Positions 12,537-23,171 of a DNA stretch of 64,000 nucleotides are shown piece by piece; position 1 is the stretch's first letter; each line of letters starts with the position of its first letter. The stretch is from the NCBI RefSeq assembly GCF_024166365.1, contig NC_064832.1, positions 38,902,249 to 38,966,248 on the forward strand. Reading direction: 5' to 3'. This DNA is from Elephas maximus indicus (Eukaryota > Chordata > Mammalia > Proboscidea > Elephantidae). Under the pieces are notes generated by a model, which was given only the letters and a program-made list of their open reading frames with translations, made no database searches and was not told the origin of the DNA. The translations under genes and the position numbers were made by a program.

Positions 12537-12911
12537 GTCTGCCTTGAGCACTGTGCTCTTATAATAACTATATATACGGGATCAAATTGACAACAGCAAC
12601 TTGAAAGATTAGATAGGAACCTTAAGGGCAATGAGCTTATGTAAATGAGGGAGGAACAACTCAGAAAAGGAAGGTGAGGATGACTGTAAAGCTCAAATAA
12701 TGTAATCAATGTTACTAAATTATACATGTAGAAACTGTTGAATTGGTATATGTTTTGCTGTATATATTCTCAACAATAACAACAAAATAAGATGTAGAAG
12801 AAAAAAGGGCAAGAAAGCAAGAAAATGAGAAGCTAAATCAGAAATAAATGCAGATTTTCATTCTAAAGTGTGGTTAATGGTGGCAGCCCGGTAAACTGAA
12901 AGCAGAGGGGC
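12537..12911. other. Old L1-like 3' flank / unique sequence
   Basis: AT-rich, with TGTAGAAACTGTTGAATTGG near 12727; possibly more L1-derived DNA, not assignable. Confidence 0.35.
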
Positions 12912-12927
12912 CCAAGGTGATATAGTA

Positions 12928-13089
12928 AACCAAACCAAACCCGTTGCCATCTAGTTGATTCCAACTCATAGCAACCCTATAGGACACAGCAGAACTGCCC
13001 CATTGGGTTTCCAAGGAGCAGCTGGTGAATTCAAACTGCTGACCTTTCAGTTAACAGCCAAACTCTTAAAAACTGCTTCATCCTGGGCT
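12928..13089 (-). mobile_element. AfroSINE (short form)
   Basis: Reverse copy with clear flanking duplication: CCAAGGTGATATAGTA (12912-12927) and CCAAGGTGATGTAGTA (13090-13105), 15 of 16 identical. The head, core (GCAGAACTGCCCCATTGGG) and tail (CCCGTTGCCATCTAGTTGAT) are all present. Confidence 0.9.
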
Positions 13090-13105
13090 CCAAGGTGATG
13101 TAGTA

Positions 13106-14849
13106 ATCCCAGTTAAATCTGCCAAGTTACTTATCAACTCGATTCCTTATAAAAATACACAAAAACTCTGTTGGCAGAAGGCCAAGAATTTAGAGACCTA
13201 CAAAGCACAGAGGAAAGAAGAGACTGAATTCTCCAGAACGGGAAAAAATTCTAGAAACCCACAAAGGTTCTCAAAGTGTCTGGGACATGGGTTTGAGTGT
13301 CCACCCCAATTGGGAGGATAAGACTCCTAAAATTACCAGTGGGTAGGAAAACTGTGGTTAGGGTACAGCCGTCAGGAATAAACCTAATAAAGACCAGATA
13401 AAAAGTTTTAATCTCACTAAAATCAAACAATAATGTTAACACAAAAAATAAAGTATCAATAATGTTCAGAATCCTAAATCAGTCACATAGGTAATACTGT
13501 TATTTTCAATACAGTACTAATTCTTGGTCTTAGAAACTTTACAGAAATTCTGTCTCCTGCAGTTTAAAAGAAATAATTCAAAGTTTAACTGTTTCACGTA
13601 TCATACACACCAAGGGTGTGTGTGTGTGCATGTGTGTGTGTGCGTACACACATCCGCGCATGTTGGCTCTTTCATTCAGAAATAAGAATTCAACTTGATT
13701 TGTGATGACATGTTCTAAATTCACAAATATACTGGGGTTTATTTCTGAGTTGTCCTGCTAGATTAACCTGTCTTTTTTAATACCTGAATATTGTTTCACT
13801 TAATACAGTTTACAGTATCAACTAATATCTGGTGATGGCAGACCTCCTTCTTTCTTTTTGTCTATTCTTACTTGCTTTACTTGCTTAGTCTCTAGGAAAA
13901 CTGTAGTTAAAAACATTTGGTCAATTTCTAAAAAGAAGTCCCTTTTGGATTTATATTGAAAAAGTATTTAACGAAAGTATAATAACTTTATTTATCAAAA
14001 GAATTAACATGTTAATACATCATGTGTTCATCCAGGTAAACAATTGATTCTTTCTGTCAGGCACATCTGTTGTATTTATTTCCCCAATAACCTCCTCCTG
14101 ACTTACACTATTTCCTCTCACTTTATTTTGGGAACATCTCCTCCCTCCCTATACATTCTATGTGAGTCTGACAGGCTTTCAATTATGCTGCTCCCTGACT
14201 CCCTCAGTAACTAATTGAGGGGTGGGGTAGATCACCCAAGCCTGGATAGTCACAGGTCTTCCCCAGTATTTTTCATACTGAAAGCAAAGAGAACAGCTCT
14301 TTTTTCATCTTAGATTGCATGTATCAATCCATGCAGGTGCCTGAAAAAATGCAGCTCATGCCCTAAGGAAAGCACAGAAAAGAGAAAGAATTCTGGGAGT
14401 GGCAGGCCCCTGGTTCTACTCCCGGTAATCTCACATCAATCAGGATTCTACAGCTGTGAATTGCTTCAGTGTCCTTCCGGCAAATTTTTTCAGTTTACAA
14501 TAATTTATGTCAAGTTTCTGTCACCTGCCACCCTGTATTCAAGACTTTTATTTCCTTCAGTAAAATTGTAAATTATTTTTATCCTAAAAAAAGTTAGTAA
14601 ATTTCTTCCCTGAGCATTTGTATGCTTGCCTGGTCTTGTTAATAGACTACATTTTTAGATTATATTTTTTAGATTATTATTACTGGCATATAAGAAAGCT
14701 ATTCATTTACTTACTAAATTTACTAAACTCCTACTCTTACAGAAAAAAAAAAAAAAAAACCCGCTATGGATCACACTAGCATATTATCCAGTATAGTCCT
14801 AGAAGATGAGCCTCCTAGGCTGGAAAGCACTTAAAATAAATACACTGTG
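13106..14849. other. Unique sequence with a (TG)n tract
   Basis: AT-rich; a TG/CA microsatellite lies at about 13612-13645. No exon of the gene driven from 18300 was recognised on the minus strand. Confidence 0.45.
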
Positions 14850-14974
14850 GCTCCAACAAGTGACTGAAGTATACCAAGGATCCTAAAAATGGTGCAGGAC
14901 CAGGAAACTTTTCATTCTGTTATTCATGGGGTCCCCATGAGTCCCAGCCAACTTGACAGCAACTAACAACAAGC
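14850..14974 (+). mobile_element. RTE or tRNA-Gly SINE 3' tail fragment
   Basis: Only the shared tail is present: GGTGCAGGACCAGGAAAC, TTTCATTCTGTTATTCATGG, then a GAGTC-type core and CTAACAACAA. The two families cannot be told apart over this stretch. Confidence 0.6.
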
Positions 14975-15923
14975 AGCTACTATGTGCTCTTCTGTTCTTT
15001 GCAATAGCTTTTTGAGGTGGCTATTACCACCCTCATTTCAGGAAGAAGGAAAATGAGGCCCAGGGATGTTAATTACCAGATCTGTCTAATTCTAAAACCC
15101 AAACTCTTCACACTCTACTTCATTTTCATTCAAGCAACATTGTCTCTATTCCGGACTACTACAACATTTACTTTTTTTATAAAACATTCTCAGATTACTA
15201 AAAAAAAAAGGTGTTAACTTTTCTCCTTTATCAGTCTCTAATCTATATGTCTCAACTGACTTTACCTCAGTATTTAAAAATAAAATTAACTTTCGTATAT
15301 AAAGATGAGTACAAGAATAAAGGCATTTGGAGCTGTCGAATCTGTTTTAAACTGATAATGTATTTTCTGCACCCTTCTCCCATACTATCAATTTACACAT
15401 CCTTAACTCAAGTCCAGGCTAGGCTTAGATCTTTTAGTGACTTGTCCCCAGCCCTCATGCCCTCCAAGTGGTTAAGTGGTTGATTTTATTATTAAAATGC
15501 AGGTCACTAGACCGAAAATAATAATAAATCTGCTTACCAAAGTAAGTACAGAGCTACCTCCATTACTTTTCAAAGGACAGACAAAACAAACATCTCACAA
15601 GTTTGAAACTCCTGCCCAAAAAAAGGTTAGAGAGACCATGAAAAAAATTGTTTTTCTATCCCTGAAATAAATTTACCAATATAGAATGTGACGGAACTTT
15701 TCTAATCTCGACTGGGTTTTTTGTCCATTCACAAAAGGACAGCTCCTAAGTTTTTCACATTTTCTCCAAGTTTGGGCAGAACGCCTCTGCCTATTTATAA
15801 CTGGAAAATTCCCTTTAAATGACCTGTAATATATTATCTGATTTGGTTTAATTTTTTGGACAATAAGCTTCTGGAATTTAAAAAAAAAGTACGTACGTGT
15901 ATACGTATATGTATCTGTATCTA
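14975..15923. other. Unique sequence
   Basis: No recognisable exon. The minus frame at 15673-15957 (basic, KPNQIIYYRSFKGNFPV...) and plus frames at 15017-15670 have no known relatives and no coding signal that I can see. Confidence 0.4.
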
Positions 15924-15956
15924 TAAACCCATTGCTGTCAATTACAACTCCTAGCA

Positions 15957-16004
<48 letters not shown>

Positions 16005-16005
16005 C
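15924..16005. repeat. AfroSINE tail fragment running into a (TA)n microsatellite
   Basis: AAACCCATTGCTGTCAATTA to CTAGCAACCCTA is the reversed AfroSINE 3' end. It stops where the SINE would read CCCTATAGG and becomes about 20 TA units (15959-15999), followed by CA-rich DNA. Confidence 0.7.
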
Positions 16006-16067
16006 ACACATACACACATAAGTGTGTACACACACATACATTTAGAGAGAGACCTTCTTCCACTCAT

Positions 16068-16222
16068 GAAACCCTCGTAGTGTAGTGATTAAGAGCTATG
16101 GCTGCTAACCAAAAGGTCGGCAGTTGGAATCCACCAGGCACTCCTTGGAAACCCCATGGGGCAGTTCTACTCTGTCCTCTAGGGTCACTATGAGTCGGAA
16201 TCGACGCGAAGGCAGTGGGTTT
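16068..16222 (+). mobile_element. AfroSINE (short form)
   Basis: Head GGCTGCTAACCAAAAGGTCG, core GGGGCAGTTCTACTCTGTCC and tail GAGTCGGAATCGACGCGAAG are well preserved, with little divergence. Confidence 0.9.
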
Positions 16223-17291
16223 AAGGGCAAAGGAGTATTTCTTCAGCTTCTAGACTTCCCCTGGGAGTTCAGAGGATAGAGAATTTCTCATTGCTGTTCT
16301 GGATTTTAAACAAGTACTATATCCTAAACAACTGGGAAATATCACTGGCCTCGGAGTATGACTACGTACTTATCAACAGTGCAGTTATTAACTGCAGTTA
16401 ACAGTGCAGACAGAAGTATAGTATATACACTAGTCACTGGTTACTAACTCAGCTTGGGAACTCACTTCTTCCAATTCCCTTACACCCTTCCCCCCCTTTT
16501 TTAACTGTGATGAATATATAACAAAACATCTATTTCAACATTTCTTACATGCTGTGACTTTTACAAACATCATGTTGTTCAACTATCACTACTATCCGTT
16601 TCCAAATTTTTCCATACACTCTGACCTCTCATAAATTACTGTTATTCACAACTACAGTTAATCATGACATTCACTGCCAATTTTGAGGTTACCCTTTTGC
16701 CTCAAGGAACACCGTATGAATAACCAGGGTACTATTTGCAATAACGCGACTGCGTACTCAGAAAAGGTCATTAAATTGCGCTACACTATTTTAACTGACA
16801 CCAATCACGCTAGGCAGTATGCTGCCCTTTACTCTAAAATCATAAACAAGACATTAAAACGAAGCCATCTTTGCATTACTGAGAACCCTATTCTGAGTAC
16901 TTTGTATTTTCTCATTTTCAGACTATCAAAACACTCCTAGCAAAGTGGGAAGAAGCTAAGGGGAAAACTTTAGAATTTTCCAAGGGACTGAATAATTACG
17001 AAGCTGAAAAGAAAACAGAATTTTTAACTCCAGTTTGCACTAAGACCGCTAGATAAGGATCTCCGCAGTATTGCTCATTCTGAAATTCCTGAACATCTTA
17101 AGACACACCACTTCGTTTAATAAGGTTTAAGAAGAGAGGGAAAACAGAAGAAATGCCACGTTCTATCAGTGTAGTGGTTTAGATTTTACTGTCATTGTCA
17201 TTTTGCCATAGTTTTTAAAAAACGAGTTACAACTACATATTTTTATAAATCAGCTTTGTAGATCCCTGGAATAACAAGATACACAATCCAT
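16223..17291. other. Unique sequence plus an old L1-like patch
   Basis: About 16500-16680 resembles the antisense 3' region of old L1M (AACTGTGATGAATATATAAC, GTTCAACTATCACTACTATC). A minus-strand acceptor-like TGTTTTCTTTTCAG lies at about 17007-17020 but leads into no recognisable coding sequence. Confidence 0.4.
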
Positions 17292-17307
17292 TTGGAATAC
17301 TGGATAA

Positions 17308-17511
17308 ACCCAAACCCTCTGCCTTCAAGTCAAATTCCGACTCATAGCGACATGTTCGGAGAGAACCGAACTGCCTCACTGGGTTTTCAGGGCTGTAAAT
17401 CTTATGGGAAGCAGACTCCCAGAGCTTTCTCCCCAGGAGCGGCTGGTGGGTTCGAACCGATGACCTTTAGGTTAGCAGCCCAGCGCTTAACCACCGTATC
17501 TCCAGGACTCC
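17308..17511 (-). mobile_element. AfroSINE (long form) with perfect 16-bp target duplication
   Basis: Flanked by TTGGAATACTGGATAA at 17292-17307 and again at 17512-17527. It includes the TGTAAATCTTATGGGAAGCAG long-form segment. It lies 0.6-0.8 kb downstream of the presumed AKAP11 start, in intron 1. Confidence 0.92.
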
Positions 17512-17833
17512 TTGGAATACTGGATAACTAGCGTTTAAGCGATTAACAGTTTAGGAAAGGATTTTACAGCCAATCCAAATATGAGTTCTCTGAAGAGCTG
17601 CTTGACGCCTTCCGTTTCTGTCACAAGATTTGGGCTGTGCCTGGTTCCAAGGCTCAAGGAGCCTGACAGTAAGGATGATGTTTGGGGACAAACTGCAATG
17701 TCCTCCTGCATTTGCTCCTGTACTCGCACCAGCAACACAAACCAGCACGTACCGGGAGTACCCGGCTCTGACGACACACCGGGGATGGAAACTGAACCTG
17801 CCATCCCAAGAGGTGGCAGCTGCAACGCCACAG

Positions 17834-17867
17834 CCCGGATCCCAGGTTCGCCCGGATCCCAGGTTCA
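17834..17867. repeat. 17-bp tandem duplication at the CpG island edge
   Basis: CCCGGATCCCAGGTTCG (17834-17850) is followed at once by CCCGGATCCCAGGTTCA (17851-17867), one mismatch. It lies in the presumed first intron of AKAP11. Confidence 0.85.
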
Positions 17868-18093
17868 TCCGTCTCAAGCCCCGAGGACCACCTCAGGCTT
17901 CCTCCGCGCCGCTCCTCCCGCCCTCCTCCCACCACCGTTCGAAGGCGCAGCTGTCCGGCGGCCCCGAACCCGAAGCCCGGGCGGCCGGGCTAGGGCGCCT
18001 GAGCCGGGCCGCCCATCCATCCTAGCCCCACACATCGCCGCCTCCCCTGCCAACGCGCTGCTTACGCCGCGGTGGGGTCCGCGTCCGGCTCAC

Positions 18094-18320
18094 CTGGGGG
18101 CCGCAGCCTTAGCAGCTCACAGGCATGTCACCGGCCCGCAACGACCAGCCGCGCGAGCGGGGCGAACAGGCAGGCGCCCCTCCCGCACCGGACCCCAGCC
18201 CTCCCCCCTCCCCACCCGCGGCCCTCCCCGCCCTGCCCACCCCCTCGCCTTCCGCCCACCCCCTCGCCTTCCGCCGCAGCAGTTCTAGCCCGCGACACTG
18301 CCTACTCCCCACGCCTCCCA
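18094..18320 (-). other. AKAP11: Candidate non-coding first exon of AKAP11
   Basis: On the minus strand the sequence at 18096-18088 reads CAG|GTGAGC, a near-perfect 5' splice site, with the exon ending at 18094. The exon would begin somewhere below the TCTCGCGAGA pair, giving roughly 200 bases of GC-rich 5' UTR. No start codon opens a long minus-strand frame that crosses this donor, which agrees with a non-coding first exon. AKAP11 is an A-kinase anchoring protein that binds PKA, PP1 and GSK3 and acts in autophagic turnover of PKA regulatory subunit. The start site is unknown from sequence, and gene identity rests on gene order alone. Confidence 0.5.
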
Positions 18321-18324
18321 CTCA

Positions 18325-18357
18325 CTCTCGCGAGAGGGTGGTGCGCCTCTCGCGAGA
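18325..18357. promoter_or_regulatory. Twin TCTCGCGAGA palindromes
   Basis: CTCTCGCGAGAG occurs twice, at 18325-18336 and 18347-18358, 22 bases apart centre to centre (two helical turns). TCTCGCGAGA is a known core-promoter element of CpG-island housekeeping genes, bound by BANP and earlier linked to ZBTB33/Kaiso; methylation of its CpGs blocks BANP binding. Two copies in phase suggest cooperative binding and place the start site close by. Confidence 0.8.
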
Positions 18358-18431
18358 GCAACTGTGGCCAAGCCCGCGCAAAAGTGGGTGGGCTTTAAAA
18401 AAGGAAAGGAGCAACAAGGAAAAGCCTTCCC

Positions 18432-18476
18432 ACGTGCTCGTAGACAGCTCCGGATCGGCCCCACCGTTCACGTGAC
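18432..18476. promoter_or_regulatory. Two CACGTG E-boxes, one in TCACGTGA context
   Basis: CACGTG is present at 18432-18437 and 18470-18475; the second is embedded in TCACGTGA, the form preferred by USF and by MiT/TFE factors (CLEAR-like). A CLEAR-like site would suit a gene of the autophagy-lysosome network, but that link is inference. Confidence 0.5.
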
Positions 18477-18600
18477 GCCCAGGCGTTCTCCCCATTGGCC
18501 GGAACCCGTTCGGCCGTGGGGGCTTTAACTCGAGGCCGACCTACGAACCAGCGCCGGACGTCTTGCGCGCTTCCTGATGTGTTGCCCTGGAAACGGTTTA

Positions 18601-19179
18601 ACCCTTTCTTCTGGGAGCATAACCACGCCTCGGCTAGCTCCGCAGGTCTGGTTTCAGGCCCTGCCTCTTTTCCCTTCGACCCCATAGTCTTACCGCCTGA
18701 GGCCAGCTGGACTTTTTCTTCGCCTCAAGGCCCGCTTTGCTTTCTTCTGAAGCTCTGAGCCCTTCCCAAGGCAGCAGCCCCACCAGATCTGACGGGCCTT
18801 ACTTGGCCCATCCTTTCGGGATGACTCCGCCCCTTCTCCCTGCATCTCTGGGGAGGACCACTCACAGCACATCAGGCCCTCGGCCCTCTCCGCGCCGCAG
18901 GAATTAGCATCAAGGGCTCCCAGGCCCTAATGCTCACCTCTTCGGTTTTACGTGGTTTGGGAAGCGGAAAGGAAAGCTTTGGCTCGGAGAAGCCTAGCAC
19001 GAGATGAAAAGCTAGGGCGCTGATTATGTCCACTTAGAAGCGGCAGGGCCGGTCAGGTTGCGCTGTCTGGGGCGCCTGTTCCTCAAGGGTGAAAATACCA
19101 GATAAGATGAGAAAGACGTGTTTAAGTGTATCCTCCTTGAGTCAAATGCTGCCCTGTTTGGAGGACAGGGCCGGGGGAG
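18601..19179. other. Island shore, upstream of the presumed AKAP11 promoter
   Basis: GC content falls gradually; scattered CpGs remain. No plus-strand first exon with a good donor was recognised. Confidence 0.4.
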
Positions 19180-19790
19180 ATGCATTCATATGTACATTCT
19201 TCAACAGATTTTTGTTGAGCTCCTGCATTTATTTTAGGCACTACTCTAGGCTGTCGACTGAGCATCGATGAAGATAAATAGTGTACGTTCCAGGGAGCTT
19301 ACGGGGGTGTCGGGGATACTTGACGTTTTGCTCTGCGCGAAGAGCAGTTTGGTGATGTGACGGTGATTGTGATTGGGTGGCTATTTCAGGTAAGGCCCTT
19401 CAGGAAGGAGACAGTTAAGCAGCGATTTAAGTAACCGTGATGCAAAAATCGGAGGGAAGGGCATTCCAGGCACAGGAAACCGGTAACACCAAGGTCCAAA
19501 ACTGGGACTTATTCTGGTGCGTTCAAGGGAGGGGGGAAAAAAAAAAAGAATGGAAGAGGAAATGAGTTTGGGGATATAAACAAACATGGACCAGATCCTG
19601 TACGGCTTTGTAAGCCCAGAAAGTAAAGAGAGTTTATTCTAAGTGCAATGGAAAGCACTGGAGGGTTTTATGTAGGGGAGCGACACGTATGGTTTACGTT
19701 TTTTAAAAAAAACTCTTCCCTGCAGAGAATGGACGTTAAGGAGGCCAAAGCGAAAGCAGGGAGATCAATTAAGAGACATGTAGTACAGGT
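19180..19790 (+). mobile_element. Ancient LINE-like mammalian repeat
   Basis: Several blocks match a mammal-wide element: CTACTCTAGGCTGTCGACTG, GGGCATTCCAGGCACAGGAA, GTACGGCTTTGTAAGCCC, and AAGCACTGGAGGGTTTTATG followed by GGGGAGCGACACG. I think it is of L2 type but am unsure of the class. A second piece of the same family is at 52160-52830. Confidence 0.5.
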
Positions 19791-19921
19791 GAGAAACAAT
19801 CGGTAAAGACTTAATTTCCAATGACCTTGCCATTGTCTCCTAAAATCTATTAGGTCAGAACTCTGGTGTTTGCCACCTTTGTTAAAAATACCTGGATAAA
19901 TCATGACGTATTGCTATTTAA

Positions 19922-20151
19922 GGAAGCCCTGGCCTTTTTTTTTTCTCTGGTGGTGGAGTGGTTAAGTGCTAGCTACTAACCTGAAGGTTTATGGTTGGAA
20001 CCCACCAGCCACTTTGCAAGATAAAGATGTGGCAGTCAGCTTCCGAAAAGATTACAGTCTTCGAAACCTGATGGGGCACTTCTGCTCTGTCCTGTAAGGT
20101 CGCTAGGAGTCAGAATTGCCTCTACTGCAACAGGTTTGGTTTTTTAGTTTG
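19922..20151 (+). mobile_element. AfroSINE (long form)
   Basis: Flanked by GTATTGCTATTTA (19909-19921) and GTATTGCTGTTTA (20152-20164), a 13-bp duplication with one difference. A T tract interrupts the head at 19935-19944. Confidence 0.88.
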
Positions 20152-21324
20152 GTATTGCTGTTTAATTACAGAAAGATAAGTGGGAGTTTTTTTTATTGGG
20201 AAATGAATGGCCCAAAAGGAAGGGCCACATTTTTCCCTTGGTTTCTTCCTTCCATTTATACCACATAGATAACCACGTCTTCTGTCCATACTTAAAATCA
20301 GTTCTGAGAAAAAGTAACATAAAGTGAGGTCCAATGTAGATGGCTGTTCCTAAGTGTAAGGTTTGAGAATATTGGAGGCTGAAGGCTGGAAAATCATGAG
20401 GGTGTTTCACTACAAGACAGAAATCGGGAGACTTGAATTCCAGCTCCAGGCCGGTCATTACCTAGTGACTCAACTAAATCAAGATACTTTATCATCACTA
20501 GATCTCAACTTCCTCATTCAGCAACCAAGGCAGTTTAACTAGCCTACACACAAAGTCGTCAAGCCTGGATTACACTTTGGCACTCTCACGCAAGTAGGAC
20601 AGAAGCAGGAAAGGGAAATGAAATGAATCTTCATAAAAAACCTCACAGAGCCGGCAGCACAAACCAAATAAAATTGGACACACACGCACGCAAACACACA
20701 CCCCGGCTGAGGAACTATGAAACTGATTAATACAGATACCAGGCGTGCTTCCCTAAGAAACCTTGGCCTTCTCCGAGTGTGAAAACGGAAGTATTGCCAC
20801 CTGCTCAACCTCATATTCCGTTTCTCTGAAGCTATTTTAAACCAATGTATTGCTTAATAAATAATGATTCACATGTTCCTAATCAGGGCTAAAAAAATAG
20901 ATAGAAAATAAATATTAAATAGGTCTGAGGCAATATCTTAAAAGAACACCTTAATTTTAATGAAACCAAAATTTCAACAAATATTGTAGGGTCACTTACT
21001 AAAAGCAAAATGATTTTCTTTGAAGATAGTATTTTAGCAAATTAAGACCATTGTTTCTGTGTCTTCTGCAGCCCTCAGTGTGATGAACTGAAACAGCTGC
21101 TTGGTACTGTAAATTTAGATGAAGGGTGGGCTCGACTGTACGTTTCTAGCTTGTGTTAGAGCTGTAAGTCCTCCCAGCTCGCTCTAGCAAGACAGCCATT
21201 GTGGTCTCCTGTGCTATAATTATTTGAAGTACAACGAATATATAAAATGAGAAGAAATTTAAGATTAATGAGTTCCATGTCTATAGATGTCCCTGGCTCC
21301 TGCATTCTTTTTGGTTTTTCTTAA
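20152..21324. other. Unique sequence
   Basis: No recognisable gene. Two minus frames (20122-20458 and 20539-20814) show no domain. Confidence 0.4.
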
Positions 21325-21800
21325 GAAAAAAAAAAACAGCTTCATTGAGATATAATTCACAGGTCATACAATTCACCTATTATTTAAAGTGTAAGTCAAT
21401 AGTTTTTAGTATATTCACAGAATTGTGCGACCATTACCACAATCTAAGTTTAGATCATTTTGTCCCCCATCCCCAATAGCAGTCAACTCCCTTCCTCTTC
21501 AGCCCTAAGCACTCACTGAGCTACTTTGTTGTTGACTGCATCTCTATAAATTTGCCTATTCTGGACATTTCTTATAAATGGAGTTATATAATATGTCAAT
21601 CACAAATATCAGAACTTTTTTCTTTTTTTTTTTTGCTATATACTATCCCATTGTATGCATATACCATATTTTATTTATCCATTGAGCAGTCAATAGACAC
21701 TCGAATTGTTTCTACTTTTTGGGTATTATGAATAATGCTGCTACGAACATTCACATACAAGTATTGTGTAGATGTTGTTTATTTTTTTTTAGTACTTTAT
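21325..21800 (-). mobile_element. Old L1M 3' region
   Basis: Reverse orientation; CAGCTTCATTGAGATATAAT at 21339, then AATTGTGCGACCATTACCAC and TGAATAATGCTGCTACGAAC are typical antisense L1M text. Confidence 0.75.
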
Positions 21801-21801
21801 A

Positions 21802-22153
21802 TGTTGTTGGGTGCCATCGACTCAATTTTCAACTCATAGCGACCTCATGTGACAGAATAGAACTACCCCATAGGGTTTTCTAGGCTGAGCCCTGGTGGCA
21901 CAGTGGTTAAGAGCTCAGGATGCTAACCAAAAGGTCAGCAGTTCAAATCCACCAGCTACTCCTTGGAACCCCTATGGGGCAGTTCTACTTTGTCCACTAG
22001 GGTCACTATGAGTTGGAATCAATGGAAGAGGATTTGGAATCTTTATGGGAGCAGATAGCTAGGTGTTTCTACCATGGAGCTGCTTTCTACCATGAACCAC
22101 CAACATTTTGGTTAGCAGTTGAGCACTTAACCATTGTGCCACCACGGCTCCTT
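21802..22153 (-). mobile_element. AfroSINE interrupted by a second AfroSINE
   Basis: The reversed tail and core occupy 21802-21886 (GGTGCCATCGACTCAATTTT, GAACTACCCCATAGGG). The long-form segment and tRNA-like head occupy about 22036-22153 (CTTTATGGGAGCAG ... GCACTTAACCATTGTGCCAC). The gap is filled by the forward copy at 21887-22035. Confidence 0.85.
21887..22035 (+). mobile_element. AfroSINE nested in a reverse AfroSINE
   Basis: Forward short-form copy from GAGCCCTGGTGGCACAGTGG through GGGTCACTATGAGTTGG. It is younger than the copy it splits. The target duplication is not clear. Confidence 0.85.
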
Positions 22154-22199
22154 ATAAGTCATTAAATTCATCTAGTTCACAAAGTCCATATTCTCCTAG

Positions 22200-22535
22200 C
22201 AGTTACTTTGTTTCTAGACTTTGTCTTTTTACGTGCTGCTTGAAGTATCTGTACTCTATTCCCAAAGGACTGACACGTCTTCTCAGGCAACTCATATCTT
22301 ACCATGTCACTACCCCCCACACACTTAAACTCTTTCAGTGACTTATAGCTCTCCCCATGATGTGCCTTTTTCTTCTACTCTCAACATTCTCCACCTCAGA
22401 CTGTCTTCTTTTCATTTTCTCAAAACTGGGCCACCCTCCCCCTGCCTCAGAGCCTTACCACAAGCTGTTCCTTCAATATGGAATGGCACATAGTGGGCAC
22501 TCAGTAACTATCCACTGAATAAAAGAATGAATAAA
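22200..22535 (-). mobile_element. L2-like old LINE fragment
   Basis: Antisense text typical of L2/MIR-age elements (CAGAGCCTTACCACAAGCTG, GGCACATAGTGGGCACTCAG, GAATGAATAAATGAG). Class assignment is moderate. Confidence 0.5.
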
Positions 22536-22724
22536 TGAGGACAAGATGATGCTTCAAGGGTTCTCAAGCTGTCAGCTTCAGCTGTCCCTACCCTCCAGGG
22601 TGTTATGAATCGGATCAGTTGACTACTGCTGTCACACCTGGCCTCTAGACTTCCACCAAGTCCATGACTGTCAACATATGGGTAGAAAAGTCTGCTTTTC
22701 AAAAAAGTATGCTTTTATTAAAAC

Positions 22725-22882
22725 GGAAACCCTGGTGAGATAGTGGTTAATAAAAGCACCAAAGGGTCAGCAGTTCAAATCCACCAGGCACTCCTTGGAA
22801 ACTCTGTGGGGCAGTTCTACTCTGTCCTACAGGGTCACTATGAGTAGGAATCGACTCGAAGGCACTGGGTTTTTGGGTTGGG
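22725..22882 (+). mobile_element. AfroSINE (short form)
   Basis: Perfect 12-bp target duplication TTTTATTAAAAC at 22713-22724 and 22883-22894. Confidence 0.92.
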
Positions 22883-22991
22883 TTTTATTAAAACATTATA
22901 ATGCAAAGATGTGTTGAAATTAACAGTATTAACCACTTATCCAACACTTTGTGAATATATCAGCTTAAAAAAGGGGGTCTAAGTAAAAGAA

Positions 22992-23171
22992 TTGTTGTCG
23001 TTGGGTGCCATCGAGTCAATTCCGGTTCACAGTGACCCTAAAGGACAGAGCAGAACTGCCCCATACGGTTTCCAAGATTGTAGATTGCTACATCTGTGTC
23101 TCACGGAGCCGCTGGTGGATTTGAGCCACCGACTTTTTGGTTAGCAACCAAGCACTTAACCACTGTGCCCC
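22992..23171 (-). mobile_element. AfroSINE (reverse)
   Basis: Begins TTGTTGTCGTTGGGTGCCAT and ends AACCACTGTGCCCC. An AAGATTGTAGATTGCTAC segment marks a long-form-like variant. Confidence 0.88.

Larger units (their letters stand above)
17880..18600 (-). promoter_or_regulatory. AKAP11: CpG island promoter, probably of AKAP11
   Basis: This is the only strongly GC- and CpG-rich stretch in an otherwise AT-rich window. It holds two TCTCGCGAGA palindromes (18326-18335 and 18348-18357), two CACGTG E-boxes (18432-18437, 18470-18475), an inverted CCAAT box (ATTGG 18494-18498) and a TTTAAAAAA run near 18396. All lie upstream of a minus-strand splice donor at 18093. The layout fits a TATA-less housekeeping promoter firing leftward from about 18250-18320. 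In mammals AKAP11 follows DGKH on the same strand, and DGKH is on the minus strand here, so AKAP11 is the expected gene. Divergent rightward transcription is possible but I see no convincing plus-strand donor. Long open frames across the island (for example 17581-18288, plus) are GC-rich shadows with low-complexity Pro/Arg/Ala content. Confidence 0.7.

Noticed and set aside
1..18000. AKAP11 coding exons on the minus strand
   Set aside because: Searched the non-repeat parts by eye for the expected acidic N-terminal protein and found nothing; the start codon exon probably lies further left, outside the window.
17581..18288. 235-codon plus-strand open frame across the CpG island
   Set aside because: Composition is Pro/Arg/Ala/Ser-rich low complexity, several frames are open at once on both strands, and GC-rich DNA lacks stops. 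No homology or splice support.
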